DNA of 37,667 nt from an uncultured Clostridia bacterium (GCA_946543085.1 CAMNLM010000007.1:1-37667), one strand, 5' to 3'. Shown: positions 16,003 to 24,113, counted from the stretch's first letter. Notes: generated by a model not told the origin, from the sequence alone. Numbers and translations: made by a program.

Positions 16003-17508
16003 TCACCGGTTCGCGGGATCGCGGTAATAGCCGAAATCATAGCCGGGATCGGTCTCCTGCTTCACCGGGAGCACCCGCGCGCGCACGACGGCGTTCGGCG
16101 CGAGCGTCACCTTCAGGACGCCGTCCCGGATCTGCCGGCTCTCGCGCGCGGGCTGACCGGCGGCGCGGAGGAAGGCCAGCTGCTCGTCCGTCAGCGAGGC
16201 GGGCTCACCCATCTCGTGCCACACGCGCAGGGGATTGCAGCAGTCCTCGTCCACGCGGTCGATCCACACGGCGTGCGGGCCGTCCGTGGGCAGCTTCAGC
16301 TCGACCGTCAGCGGCTCGTCCGCCTGCTGGCAGAGGTTCCACAGCACGGCCTCATAGCCGCCGTCCGGGCGGCGCGTGACCACCGTGTGCGCGTCGCGGT
16401 GAACGGCCTCGCCCTTCAGCTGCGCGAAGAACGCGAAGCTCCACAGCGTCGGCTTGGGGATCAGCCCGTTCGCCACGAGGCCGAAGCCGCCGTGGAAGGG
16501 GCGCGGCGGGATGCCCTGCTCCTCAAACACATCGCCGAAGGTCCAGTAGCTGTAGCCGTCCGCGACGTCGCCGAGCCGCGCGAGCAGCGCCGCGCACAGG
16601 GCCGCGTTGTAGTTCGTGTCGTGGATGGGGCAGAAGGGGTTGTAGCTCGTGTTGAACTCGGTGATGTACAGCGGCATGCCGCGGTATTCCGGGAAGCTGT
16701 CGATGATGTCCCGGCTCTCGCGCATCTCGTCCATGAGGCTCTCCACCGTGCGCATGCTGTGGTAGAGATAGCGCTCCCGGTGCTCGGGCGTGTTGCCCAT
16801 GTACGCGTGGCGGGTGACGAAATCCACGGGCAGCGCGTTGTCCCGGCAGAAGGCGAGGAAGTCCCGGATCCACTGCTGGGAGCCCTCGCCGCCGCAGATG
16901 GCGGGCCCGCCCACCTTCATGGCGGGGACGGCCTCCTTCACGGCCTGCGCGGTCGCGCGGTAGAGGGCGAGGTAGGCGGGCTTGTCGGCGTTTTCCCAGA
17001 AACCGGCCAGGTTCGGCTCGTTCCAGATCTCGCACAGCCAGGTGCCGACCTCCGCCTCGCCGTAGCGGTCGCAGAGATGGCGCAGCGTCGCCTGCACGAG
17101 GGCCGTCCATTCGCCCATGTCGCGCGGCGGGGCCGTGTGCGCCTTCCAGTAGAAGAGCGTGTTTTTGCTGTCCGTCAGCGCCTCCGGCATGAAGCCCAGC
17201 TCCAGGAAGGGCTTCATGCCCTGGCGGAGAAAGCTGTCCATCACCCGGTCGAGGTAGGTGAAGCAGTACTGCGCGCGGAAGGCGCCGTCCGGGCGGGGGA
17301 TGCGCTGGAGGATGCCCAGCTGGTCGCTGAAGAGACCGTGCCCGCGGATCATGCGGAAGTGGCACTGGGACTGCGCCAGCGCGAGCTGCTGCTGGTACTC
17401 CTCGTGCAGGGCGAGGTCCAGGCGGCCCGTCCCCACGCAGAGGGAGGTCAGGTTCCGGAAGGAAGCCCGGGATTCCGGGCGGATGTCAATCGAAACAGTC
17501 TGGGACAT
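16003..17508 (-). CDS. xynB: GH39 beta-xylosidase
   Basis: A 501-residue GH39 glycosidase, most often a beta-xylosidase that releases xylose from xylo-oligosaccharides with retention of configuration. The TIM barrel shows the substrate-binding FRMIRGHGLF segment, the acid/base Glu164 in EIWNEPNL and the nucleophile Glu284 in LYITEFNTSY. A C-terminal beta region follows from about residue 350. No signal peptide is present. ATG 17508 follows AAGGAGG, which is part of a small hairpin (GGAGG-CGCA-CCTCC). It lies 24 bases downstream of the MBL gene and about 130 bases upstream of the GH67 gene. Xylosidase specificity is a family inference strengthened by the neighbours; the symbol follows that use. 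Confidence 0.92.
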   Translation of the reverse strand: MSQTVSIDIRPESRASFRNLTSLCVGTGRLDLALHEEYQQQLALAQSQCHFRMIRGHGLFSDQLGILQRIPRPDGAFRAQYCFTYLDRVMDSFLRQGMKPFLELGFMPEALTDSKNTLFYWKAHTAPPRDMGEWTALVQATLRHLCDRYGEAEVGTWLCEIWNEPNLAGFWENADKPAYLALYRATAQAVKEAVPAMKVGGPAICGGEGSQQWIRDFLAFCRDNALPVDFVTRHAYMGNTPEHRERYLYHSMRTVESLMDEMRESRDIIDSFPEYRGMPLYITEFNTSYNPFCPIHDTNYNAALCAALLARLGDVADGYSYWTFGDVFEEQGIPPRPFHGGFGLVANGLIPKPTLWSFAFFAQLKGEAVHRDAHTVVTRRPDGGYEAVLWNLCQQADEPLTVELKLPTDGPHAVWIDRVDEDCCNPLRVWHEMGEPASLTDEQLAFLRAAGQPARESRQIRDGVLKVTLAPNAVVRARVLPVKQETDPGYDFGYYRDPANR

Positions 17509-17532
17509 GGGAGGTGCGCCTCCTTGATGAAG

Positions 17533-18342
17533 TCAATCTGCAGACAGCGCATGGCTCGCGCCTCGTGCCTTGTCCGCGTCAAAAACGATCCATTGCTCCG
17601 GGGCCGGCTTCAGGGTCCTGGTGTGAATGCCCTGGGCCTCGCCCTCGGGCGAATCCTCAGCCGCTTCCATCGCCTCCGGCGTGAACCCGGCGAGGAACGC
17701 TTCCAGCCAGGCGCGCGGGTAGAGCCCGGCGCGGTGGGAGCAGAGCACCTGGCGGAAGGGCAGGGCCAGCAGCTCCCGCATGCCGGCGAGATAGTCCCGG
17801 AGCGGCAGGGCCTCGCGGAAGAACAGCCACGTGCAGGGGTTCCAGTCGTCGCCGGTCAGGAGCAGTTCCCGCTCCGGGACGTACACCACCGCCGAGCCGG
17901 GCGTGTGGCCGGGCCGCAGTATCACCCGCGCGGTGAGCCCGCCCAGGTCGATGCGCCCGGCGGTCAGCTTCTCCGGCATCGGCCAGAGGCTGTCGCTGTC
18001 CGGCACGCTCTGCGGCGAAAAACCGCGCGCCACGGCCTGCCCGCGCACATGGTCCCGCCAGCGCCTGCCCGTGTAGGTGCGGAAAACCTCCGCGTCCTCC
18101 GGGAACATCCACGTCTGCGCAAACCAGCGGCAGCCCAGCGCGTGGTCGTGGTGGCCGTGGGTGAGGATCACCCGCACGGGCTTGTCCGTCAGCGAGCGCA
18201 CGCAGGCCGCGACGTCCTCCAGGCCGTAGCCGGTATCGACGAGCAGGGCTTCGCGCCCGCCCGCCAGCAGCGTCATGCAGACGCCCATGCAGTCCTCGAT
18301 GTGGAAGACGCCGGGGAGGATTTCACGCGGCGTAAAGGACAT
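17533..18342 (-). CDS. MBL-fold metallo-hydrolase within the xylan operon
   Basis: The 269-residue protein is a metallo-beta-lactamase-fold hydrolase. Visible metal ligands are THGHHDH (His62, His64, Asp66, His67), the later RPGHTPGS histidine, the TGDDW aspartate and the CSHRAG histidine near residue 200. The first metal loop is preceded by LLVDTGYG, as in glyoxalase II-like and lactonase-like members. There is no signal peptide. ATG 18342 follows AAGGAGG by seven bases, and the gene is packed between GH3 (24 bases) and GH39 (24 bases), so it is co-transcribed with glycosidases. It could act on an ester or lactone produced during xylan breakdown, such as an aldonolactone, but the substrate is not evident from sequence. 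Confidence 0.9.
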   Translation of the reverse strand: MSFTPREILPGVFHIEDCMGVCMTLLAGGREALLVDTGYGLEDVAACVRSLTDKPVRVILTHGHHDHALGCRWFAQTWMFPEDAEVFRTYTGRRWRDHVRGQAVARGFSPQSVPDSDSLWPMPEKLTAGRIDLGGLTARVILRPGHTPGSAVVYVPERELLLTGDDWNPCTWLFFREALPLRDYLAGMRELLALPFRQVLCSHRAGLYPRAWLEAFLAGFTPEAMEAAEDSPEGEAQGIHTRTLKPAPEQWIVFDADKARGASHALSAD

Positions 18343-18366
18343 GGCGGTCCCTCCTTGAATGGCGGT

Positions 18367-20463
18367 TCACAGCTTCACGCGGACGCTCTCGTGGCCGGTC
18401 AGGGCCCGGGAGCGGGTGTCGGGCTGGTTCATGCCGACGTAGAGAACGGGCTGGCCCTCCGCCCTGCGCGCGCCGGTCTCGTCCACGACGAGCACGGAGT
18501 CCGCGCGGACGCGCAGGGTCACGGTCTTCTCCTCGCCCACCCCGAGCGCCACGCGCTGGAAGGCGCACAGGCGCGGATGCAGCGGGGCGTTGGGGCTGCC
18601 CTCGTTCTGGACATAGACCTGCACCACGTCCTCGGTGAAGCGCGCGCCGCCGTTGCGGACGGTCGCCTCGACGCGCCAGCCGTTCTCCTCGGGGGCTGCC
18701 TTCGCGGCGGTCACCTTTGTGTCGCCGTAGGTCAGGCCGTAGCCGAAGGGATAGAGCGGCTCGCCCTCGAAGTAGCGGTAGGTGCGCCCCTTGAGCGCGT
18801 AGTCGGTGAAGTCCGGCATCTCGTCCAGCTGGCTGTTGCGGTAGAAGGTGACGGGCAGCTTGCCGCTGGGGGAAGCCTCGCCGAAGAGCAGGTCCGCCAC
18901 AGCCTTGCCGCCCTGCGCGCCGGGATACCAGGCGAGCAGGATGGCGTTCGCCTTCTCCCCGGCCTCGGCCAGGTCGATGGCGCTGCCGGCCATCAGGACG
19001 ATGACCGTGGGTTTGCCGACCGCGAGCACGGCGTCCATCAGCCGCCGCTGGCAGGGCGGGAGGAGCAGGTCGCGCTTGTCGGCGGAGGCGTACTGGTTGC
19101 CCGTGTCGCCCTGCTCGCCTTCGAGGGTCTCGTCCATGCCGACCACCAGCACCACGGCGTCGCTGTTCTCCGCCACGGCGACGGCCTCGGAGAGGCGGTC
19201 GTCCGGGAACTGGGAGAGGTCGCTCAGCTTGTCCAGGTAGAGGTGGCAGCCCTCGGAGCAGAGCACGCGAGCCTTGCCCTTCAGCGCGTCCTGGATGCCC
19301 TCCTGCACGGTGATGTAGCGCGAGGCGGTGCCGTGGTAGTTGCCGGTGAGGGCGCAGCGGCTGTCCGCGTTCGGGCCGATGACGCCGACCGTGCGCAGGG
19401 CGCCCGGATCCAGCGGCAGCAGGCCGTCGTTCTTCAGCAGCACGCAGCTGCGCCGCGCGGCACGCTCCGCCGCGGCGAGATGCGCTTCGCTCTCGATGAC
19501 GGTATAGGGGATGCTGTCGTATTCGCTGCCCTCGCCCATCACGCCCAGCAGGTAGCGCGTGGTGAAGAGGCGCACCGCGCTGGCGAATACGGTCTCCGGC
19601 TTCACCAGTCCCGCCTGCACGGCGGCGAGCAGGCTGTGCTCGTAGGTGCAGCCGCAGTTGAGGTCGCAGCCGTTGTTGATGGCCTCGGCGGCGGACTGCA
19701 TCGCGTTGTCCGTCACGTGGTGATGCTCGTGGAAATCGCGGATGGCCCAGCAGTCCGAGAGGAAGTGCCCCTCGTAGCCCCAGCTGCGCAGGATGGCCTG
19801 CAGGGTGGGCGAGGCGCAGCAGAGCTCGCCGTTGGTGCGGTTGTACGCGCCCATCACGGACTCGACCTTCGCCTCCTGCACCAGGGCGCGGAAGGCCGGG
19901 AGATAGGTCTCCTCCATGTCCTTCGGGCTGGCGACGGCGTTGAACTCGTGGCGCAGATCCTCCGGGCCGGAGTGCACGGCGAAGTGCTTCGCGCAGGCGG
20001 CGGCCTTCATCGTTTCGCCGTCGCCCTGCAGGCCCTCCACGAAGGCGCAGCCCAGGCGCGAGGTCAGCTCGGGATCCTCGCCGAGGGTTTCCTGGCCGCG
20101 GCCCCAGCGCGGGTCGCGGAAGATATTCACGTTCGGGGACCAGAAGGTCAGACCCTTGTAGATGTCGTGGTCGCCTGCGCGCTGGGCCGCGTTGTATTTC
20201 GCGCGGCCCTCCTCGGCGCAGATTTCGCCCATCTCCTTCATCTGGTCGGGGGAGAAGGCGGCTGCCATGCCGATGGACTGCGGGAACATGGTCGCCGCGC
20301 CGGCGCGGGCCACGCCGTGGAGGGATTCGTTCCACCAGTTGTAGGACGGGACGCCAAGGCGGGGAATGGCGGGGGCCTGGTAGCTCAGCTGTTCCACGGC
20401 CTCCTCGATGGTCATTTGGCTCACCAGGGCCTGGGCTTTTTGACGGGCTGCTACGCGATCCAT
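18367..20463 (-). CDS. GH3 glycosidase, probable beta-xylosidase/beta-glucosidase
   Basis: A 698-residue GH3 enzyme with the usual order of domains: the N-terminal barrel with WWNESLHGVAR, SPNVNIFRDPRWGRGQET and AKHF (Lys159-His160), the nucleophile Asp237 in FLSDCWAI, then the alpha/beta sandwich (about residues 330-560, VGVIGPNAD onward) and a fibronectin-III-like C-terminal domain. The NESLHG and CWAIRDFHEHHH features resemble the bacterial xylosidase branch of GH3, and the operon supports xylan-derived substrates, though beta-glucosidase activity cannot be excluded. No signal peptide. ATG 20463 follows AAGGAAGGAG. It is separated from the upstream esterase by 485 bases full of repeats. 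Confidence 0.94.
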   Translation of the reverse strand: MDRVAARQKAQALVSQMTIEEAVEQLSYQAPAIPRLGVPSYNWWNESLHGVARAGAATMFPQSIGMAAAFSPDQMKEMGEICAEEGRAKYNAAQRAGDHDIYKGLTFWSPNVNIFRDPRWGRGQETLGEDPELTSRLGCAFVEGLQGDGETMKAAACAKHFAVHSGPEDLRHEFNAVASPKDMEETYLPAFRALVQEAKVESVMGAYNRTNGELCCASPTLQAILRSWGYEGHFLSDCWAIRDFHEHHHVTDNAMQSAAEAINNGCDLNCGCTYEHSLLAAVQAGLVKPETVFASAVRLFTTRYLLGVMGEGSEYDSIPYTVIESEAHLAAAERAARRSCVLLKNDGLLPLDPGALRTVGVIGPNADSRCALTGNYHGTASRYITVQEGIQDALKGKARVLCSEGCHLYLDKLSDLSQFPDDRLSEAVAVAENSDAVVLVVGMDETLEGEQGDTGNQYASADKRDLLLPPCQRRLMDAVLAVGKPTVIVLMAGSAIDLAEAGEKANAILLAWYPGAQGGKAVADLLFGEASPSGKLPVTFYRNSQLDEMPDFTDYALKGRTYRYFEGEPLYPFGYGLTYGDTKVTAAKAAPEENGWRVEATVRNGGARFTEDVVQVYVQNEGSPNAPLHPRLCAFQRVALGVGEEKTVTLRVRADSVLVVDETGARRAEGQPVLYVGMNQPDTRSRALTGHESVRVKL

Positions 20464-20588
20464 GGGTGCTCCTTCCTTGGCGGGAAGGCGGGAAGTGCCT
20501 TCCAGGCCATTCGGTCTGTATAGTGGAATGAGAGTGGTCTTTCGGTTTTATCGGCAAGTCTTTTTGCAGCCATTGCTGTGGAGATGGT

Positions 20589-20724
20589 GACCCCACCCCC
20601 GACCCCTCCCCGCGAGCGGGGAGGGGAGGAAGAGAGTGGTCGCCCGGGGGTGCCTTTCCTCCGGAAAGTCACCCCCGGACCCCCTGTAAAGGCGCTCCTG
20701 CGGAGGGCTGTGGCAAAAGCGGTC
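20589..20724 (+). repeat. Composite structured repeat, copy 2
   Basis: CCCACCCCCGACCCCTCCCC with a pairing GGGGAGGGG arm is followed, 12 bases later, by a hairpin CCGGGGGTG/CACCCCCGG containing CTTTCC/GGAAAG, and then CTCCTGCGGAGGGCTG. The same order occurs reversed at 7863-7977. It lies between the esterase and GH3 genes. The ORF that crosses it is not credible as a gene. Confidence 0.8.
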
Positions 20725-20804
20725 TCCATTTGAAATGGTGTCAGCGAGCCACAGGCGGGATGAAAGGGCTTTCTGCTGACAATACGGGCACGGTCTGAAA
20801 GGAT

Positions 20805-20889
20805 GGTCGTCCGGGGTGCCTTTCCTTTGGAAAGTATTCCTGAACCCCCTGTAAAGGCGCTCCTGCGGAGGGCTGTGGCAAAGGCGGCC
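20805..20889 (+). repeat. Partial copy of the structured repeat
   Basis: Repeats the second half of the element at 20638-20724 with a few changes: CCGGGGTGCCTTTCC, ACCCCCTGTAAAGGCGCTCC and TGCGGAGGGCTGTGGCAAA are shared. It lacks the C-rich first module. The outer hairpin is weaker here because the CACCCCCGG arm has changed. Confidence 0.8.
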
Positions 20890-20913
20890 TTACAGGTATA
20901 ACTTTTCCCGGCT

Positions 20914-20945
20914 CCTTTGTCAAGGCGTTCCTGCGGAGGACTGTG
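20914..20945 (+). repeat. Truncated third copy of the repeat tail
   Basis: CTTTGTCAAGGCGTTCCTGCGG and the following bases match the end module of the two upstream copies with several differences. It stops just before the end of the esterase gene. The rest of 20464-20948 outside the three copies holds no gene, only the GH3 leader near 20464-20490. Confidence 0.6.
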
Positions 20946-20948
20946 CGC

Positions 20949-22475
20949 TCACCTGTTCAGCTCGTGATGCTGCAGCACGAAGGCTTCCGGGGCGCTTGGC
21001 TCGTCTGTGCGGGGCGCGGCGGTCTCGCCGAATTCCATGCACACGGGGTGCGCGGGATCGTAGGCGGGCCACTCGGGCAGGGGTTTGCCCTGGCTGTCCT
21101 CGCCGTTGGGGCTGCCGGTCCTGATGAAGGCGGCCCAGGCGTCGCACATCTGGCGCGCGAGGTCGTAGTGCCTGCCGGTGAAGGGCCGCCAGCACTTCGC
21201 GAGGCTCTCGAAGAAGAACCACAGGTCCACCGAGTGGAAGGTGCCGGGGTGATCCCAGCCGGGGATGTCGGCGGTGAAGACGTACTTGTACAGCGGCACG
21301 GGGTTTTCGCAGCGCGCGTTGTGCGCCGCCGCGAGCCTGCACGCGAGGTCGATCGCGCTGATCTCACCGCGCCTGCGGATGTCCGCCTTGTCCTTCGCGT
21401 CCTCGAAGAGCGCGAGGAAGGCTTCCGCGTCCTCCCCGTAGGCAGAGCGGGCGAAGGCTTCCAGGGCCTCGCGGCTCTCTGCGGGCGGATAGGACATGAA
21501 CTCGCTGTCCGTCGCGCCGAAGAGCACCGGGCAGCGCACGCGGTCGTCCTGAAGGTACCACTCCTGGCTCGTGCGCGCCGAGAAGACGCCGTCCACCGCC
21601 TCGCCGAAGCTTCTCCCCCAGCCGTGGATGCCTTCCCACTCCAGCGCCTTGCCGCGCAGCGTCACCGCGTCGATGGCCCGCGCCTCGGCGAGGTTCTTCG
21701 CGCCGATGAAGTCGAAGAAGCGCCTGCCGGTCTCCTCCGCCTCCGCGAAGCCGTGGGTCAGGCCCAGCTCCATGGGATAGGGCCGGGCGAAGGTGCCGCT
21801 CTGGATGATCGCGCCGCGGAAGAGGCCCTCGTTGGCCTTGCAGGTCATCTGCGCGGCGACGCTCATGCCGCCCGCGGACTGGCCGCCGATGGTCACCTTC
21901 TCCGGGTCGCCGCCGAAGGCCGCGATGTTCCGCTTCACCCAGCGCAGGGCCGCCTGCTGGTCGAGGAAGCCGAAGTTCGCCGGGGCATCCGGGGCCTCCG
22001 CCGTGATCTCGGGATGGCAGAGGAAGCCGAAGGGCCCGACGCGGTAGTTCAGCGTCACCACCACGATGCCGCGCCGCGCGAGGCGCTCGCCGTCGAACTC
22101 CATCTCCGCGCTGTAGCCGACCTGCAGGCCGCCGCCAAAGAACCACACGAATACCGGCATGTCCTTCCGGCCGTCCGCCGGGGCCCAGATGTTCAGCGTC
22201 AGGCAGTCCTCGCTCATCGGGATTTCCGTGTCCACATGCCATTCGCGGTCGTAGAGGTCGTCCGGGTTGCCGCGGATCGGTGCCTGCATCGGGATGGGCC
22301 CGAAGGCGTAGGCCTCCAGCTCGCCTTCCCAGTCCGCGCAGGGCTGCGGGGCGCGCCAGCGGTTTTCTCCCACCGGCGGCGCGGCGTAGGGAATACCCTT
22401 GTAGCTGGTGATTCTCGGGTCGGCGGCGGGCAGACCGCGCACCCAGCCGTTCTCGGTCTTTACGCGGCGAATCAT
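20949..22475 (-). CDS. Type-B carboxylesterase
   Basis: A 508-residue alpha/beta-hydrolase of the carboxylesterase type B (para-nitrobenzyl esterase) family. The N-terminal YKGIPYAAPPVGENRWRAP and SEDCLTLNIWAP motifs are diagnostic; the catalytic triad is Ser200 in GGQSAGG, Glu325 in ATDSEF and His414 in FHSVDLW. GGG in the FFGGGLQVG segment forms the oxyanion hole. There is no signal peptide, so it acts on imported compounds. As the first gene of the minus-strand xylan operon it may remove acetyl or aromatic ester groups from oligosaccharides, but this is inferred only from its position. ATG 22475 follows AAGGAGG by eight bases. Confidence 0.92.
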   Translation of the reverse strand: MIRRVKTENGWVRGLPAADPRITSYKGIPYAAPPVGENRWRAPQPCADWEGELEAYAFGPIPMQAPIRGNPDDLYDREWHVDTEIPMSEDCLTLNIWAPADGRKDMPVFVWFFGGGLQVGYSAEMEFDGERLARRGIVVVTLNYRVGPFGFLCHPEITAEAPDAPANFGFLDQQAALRWVKRNIAAFGGDPEKVTIGGQSAGGMSVAAQMTCKANEGLFRGAIIQSGTFARPYPMELGLTHGFAEAEETGRRFFDFIGAKNLAEARAIDAVTLRGKALEWEGIHGWGRSFGEAVDGVFSARTSQEWYLQDDRVRCPVLFGATDSEFMSYPPAESREALEAFARSAYGEDAEAFLALFEDAKDKADIRRRGEISAIDLACRLAAAHNARCENPVPLYKYVFTADIPGWDHPGTFHSVDLWFFFESLAKCWRPFTGRHYDLARQMCDAWAAFIRTGSPNGEDSQGKPLPEWPAYDPAHPVCMEFGETAAPRTDEPSAPEAFVLQHHELNR

Positions 22476-22496
22476 GGCAGAAGCCTCCTTGATGAA

Positions 22497-22564
22497 TCTT
22501 TAAGACGCCTGTCCGCTTGCGCAAGGCGCGCGGAACGTGTACAATGGCGGCAGAACATGCCGCC
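22497..22564. promoter_or_regulatory. Divergent promoter region of the esterase operon and GH43 gene
   Basis: Plus strand: TTGCGC (22517-22522), 17 bases, TACAAT (22540-22545), serving GH43. Minus strand: TTGCGC (22519-22524), 16 bases, TAAAGA (22497-22502), a weaker match for the esterase operon. Both -35 boxes share the palindrome CTTGCGCAAG (22516-22525). An inverted repeat GGCGGCA-GAACA-TGCCGCC (22546-22564) lies at the expected GH43 start point and may be an operator or leader hairpin. Confidence 0.6.
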
Positions 22565-22607
22565 GTGACGCAAGCGGCAAACAGCACAGCGAAGGGAAGC
22601 GCATCCG

Positions 22608-24026
22608 ATGAAGCACCTGGCCTTCAACCCTTACCTCCCGACCTGGGAGTTCATTCCCGACGGCGAGCCCCACGTCTTTGACGGCCGCCTCTATGTCTAC
22701 GGCTCCCACGACCTCTACGACGGCGACGTCTTCTGCCTGCAGGACTACACCGTGTGGTCCGCGCCCGTGGACGACCTCGGCGACTGGCGCTGCGAGGGCG
22801 TGGCCTTCCGCAAGACAGACGATCCGCGCAACACGGACGGCCGCATGAACCTCTTTGCCCCCGACGCGGCGCGGGGCCCGGACGGCCGCTACTATCTCTA
22901 CTATGTGCTGGACGGCCGGGGCACCGTCTCCGTCGCCGTGTCGGACGCGCCGGGCGGGCCCTTCCGCTATCTCGGCGACGTGCGTGACGCGGACGGCGCG
23001 CTGCTCGGCGAGCGGCCCGGCGACGAGCCGCAGTTCGACCCCGGCGTGCTGACCGAGGGTGACCGCACCTATCTCTATACCGGCTTCAGCGGCCCGCAGG
23101 ACGCGACCCGCCATGGAGCCATGGCGACCGTGCTCGGTCCGGATATGCTCACCATCGTGGAGGAGCCGCGCTTCATCGTGCCCGGCGGGGCCTACGCGGG
23201 TGGCACGTCCTTTGAGGAGCACCCGTTCTTCGAGGCGTCCTCCATCCGCAGGCACGGGGATGATTACGTCTTCGTGTATTCCTCCGCGGCGATGCACGAG
23301 CTCTGCTACGCGACCAGCAAGTCGCCCACGGGCGGCTTCGTCTACGGGGGCGTGATCGTCAGCAACTGCGACCTGGGCATCGCGGACGGGAAGCCCGCGG
23401 ACAAGCCGATGGCCGCCGGCGGCAACAATCACGGCGGACTGGTGGAGGTTGGCGGCCAGTGGTATATCTTCTACCACCGCCAGACCAACGGCACCTGGTA
23501 CAGCCGCCAGGGCTGCGCGGAGCCGGTCTTCTGGAAGGACGGCCGCCTCGCGCAGGTGGCCATGAGCTCCTGCGGGCTGAACGGCGGGCCGCTCCCGGCC
23601 GATGGCCGCTACCCGGCGGATATCGCCTGCCACCTCTTCACGCCCGACCAGCCGGTTTACGCCGGCGTGCCCGGCCAGCCGCGCATCAAGCGCGACGCGC
23701 GGGACGGCGAGCACGGCAGCGGGTACATCGCGGATATCCGCGACCGGACCGTGATCGGCTTCCGGAGCTTTGACTGCCACGGCGTGAAGACGGTCAGCGT
23801 GTGGACGCGCGGCTACACCAGGGGCACTTATCAGGTGATGACCGCCTGGGACGGCCCGGTGCTCGCGGAAATCCCGGTCGATTTCAGCAACAGCTGGGTG
23901 GAGCGGAAGGCCGCGCTCGCCCTGCCGGACGGCGTGCATGACCTCTACCTGCGCTTCATCGGCGGCGGGCAGACCGGCCAGGGGCTGGGCGGCTCGCTGA
24001 AGGCAATCGGGTTCGGCAAGGACTGA
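22608..24026 (+). CDS. GH43 glycosidase with C-terminal CBM6-like domain
   Basis: The 472-residue protein has a five-bladed GH43 domain (about 1-310) followed by a beta-sandwich similar to CBM6 (about 340-470, RSFDCHGVKTVSVWTRGYTRG). Typical GH43 features are the first blade VFDGRLYVYGSHD, the FAPDAARGPDGRYYLYY strand with Asp86, and the probable acid Glu209 in FFEASSI. The residue normally an aspartate base in the first blade reads Glu20 (PDGEPHVF), a form I recall in some GH43 groups. Members are xylosidases or arabinofuranosidases. There is no signal peptide. AAGGGAAG lies upstream of ATG 22608. It is the only plus-strand gene in this part and ends in its own terminator. Confidence 0.9.
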   Translation: MKHLAFNPYLPTWEFIPDGEPHVFDGRLYVYGSHDLYDGDVFCLQDYTVWSAPVDDLGDWRCEGVAFRKTDDPRNTDGRMNLFAPDAARGPDGRYYLYYVLDGRGTVSVAVSDAPGGPFRYLGDVRDADGALLGERPGDEPQFDPGVLTEGDRTYLYTGFSGPQDATRHGAMATVLGPDMLTIVEEPRFIVPGGAYAGGTSFEEHPFFEASSIRRHGDDYVFVYSSAAMHELCYATSKSPTGGFVYGGVIVSNCDLGIADGKPADKPMAAGGNNHGGLVEVGGQWYIFYHRQTNGTWYSRQGCAEPVFWKDGRLAQVAMSSCGLNGGPLPADGRYPADIACHLFTPDQPVYAGVPGQPRIKRDARDGEHGSGYIADIRDRTVIGFRSFDCHGVKTVSVWTRGYTRGTYQVMTAWDGPVLAEIPVDFSNSWVERKAALALPDGVHDLYLRFIGGGQTGQGLGGSLKAIGFGKD

Positions 24027-24080
24027 GCCGCGGGTCCTTCGTGTGTCAGCCTTGTAAGGCTTTTGTGCGGTGCATTCTCT

Positions 24081-24113
24081 CTCCCTTCCCCGCCTGCGGG
24101 AGGGGAGCTTTTT
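24081..24113 (+). terminator. Rho-independent terminator of the GH43 gene
   Basis: CTCCCTTCCC pairs with GGGAGGGGAG over ten positions (one T/G) around a CGCCTGC loop and is followed by CTTTTT. Confidence 0.88.

Noticed and set aside
15850-20523. A long open frame on the plus strand (1,557 codons)
   Set aside because: It is antisense to GH39, MBL and GH3, all of which have intact catalytic motifs. It has no recognisable domain and no promoter or ribosome site.
7863-20724. CRISPR array
   Set aside because: The repeats are few, unequal in length, in opposite orientations and not separated by regular spacers; no cas genes are present.
20451-20729. A 92-codon minus-strand frame over the GH3 start and repeat
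   Set aside because: Its content (SPPRSRGGVGGG and similar) is a translation of the structured repeat; it overlaps the GH3 start and has no ribosome site.
20589-20945. Insertion sequence remnant
   Set aside because: No transposase fragment or terminal inverted repeats with target duplications could be seen; a non-autonomous repeat is a better description.
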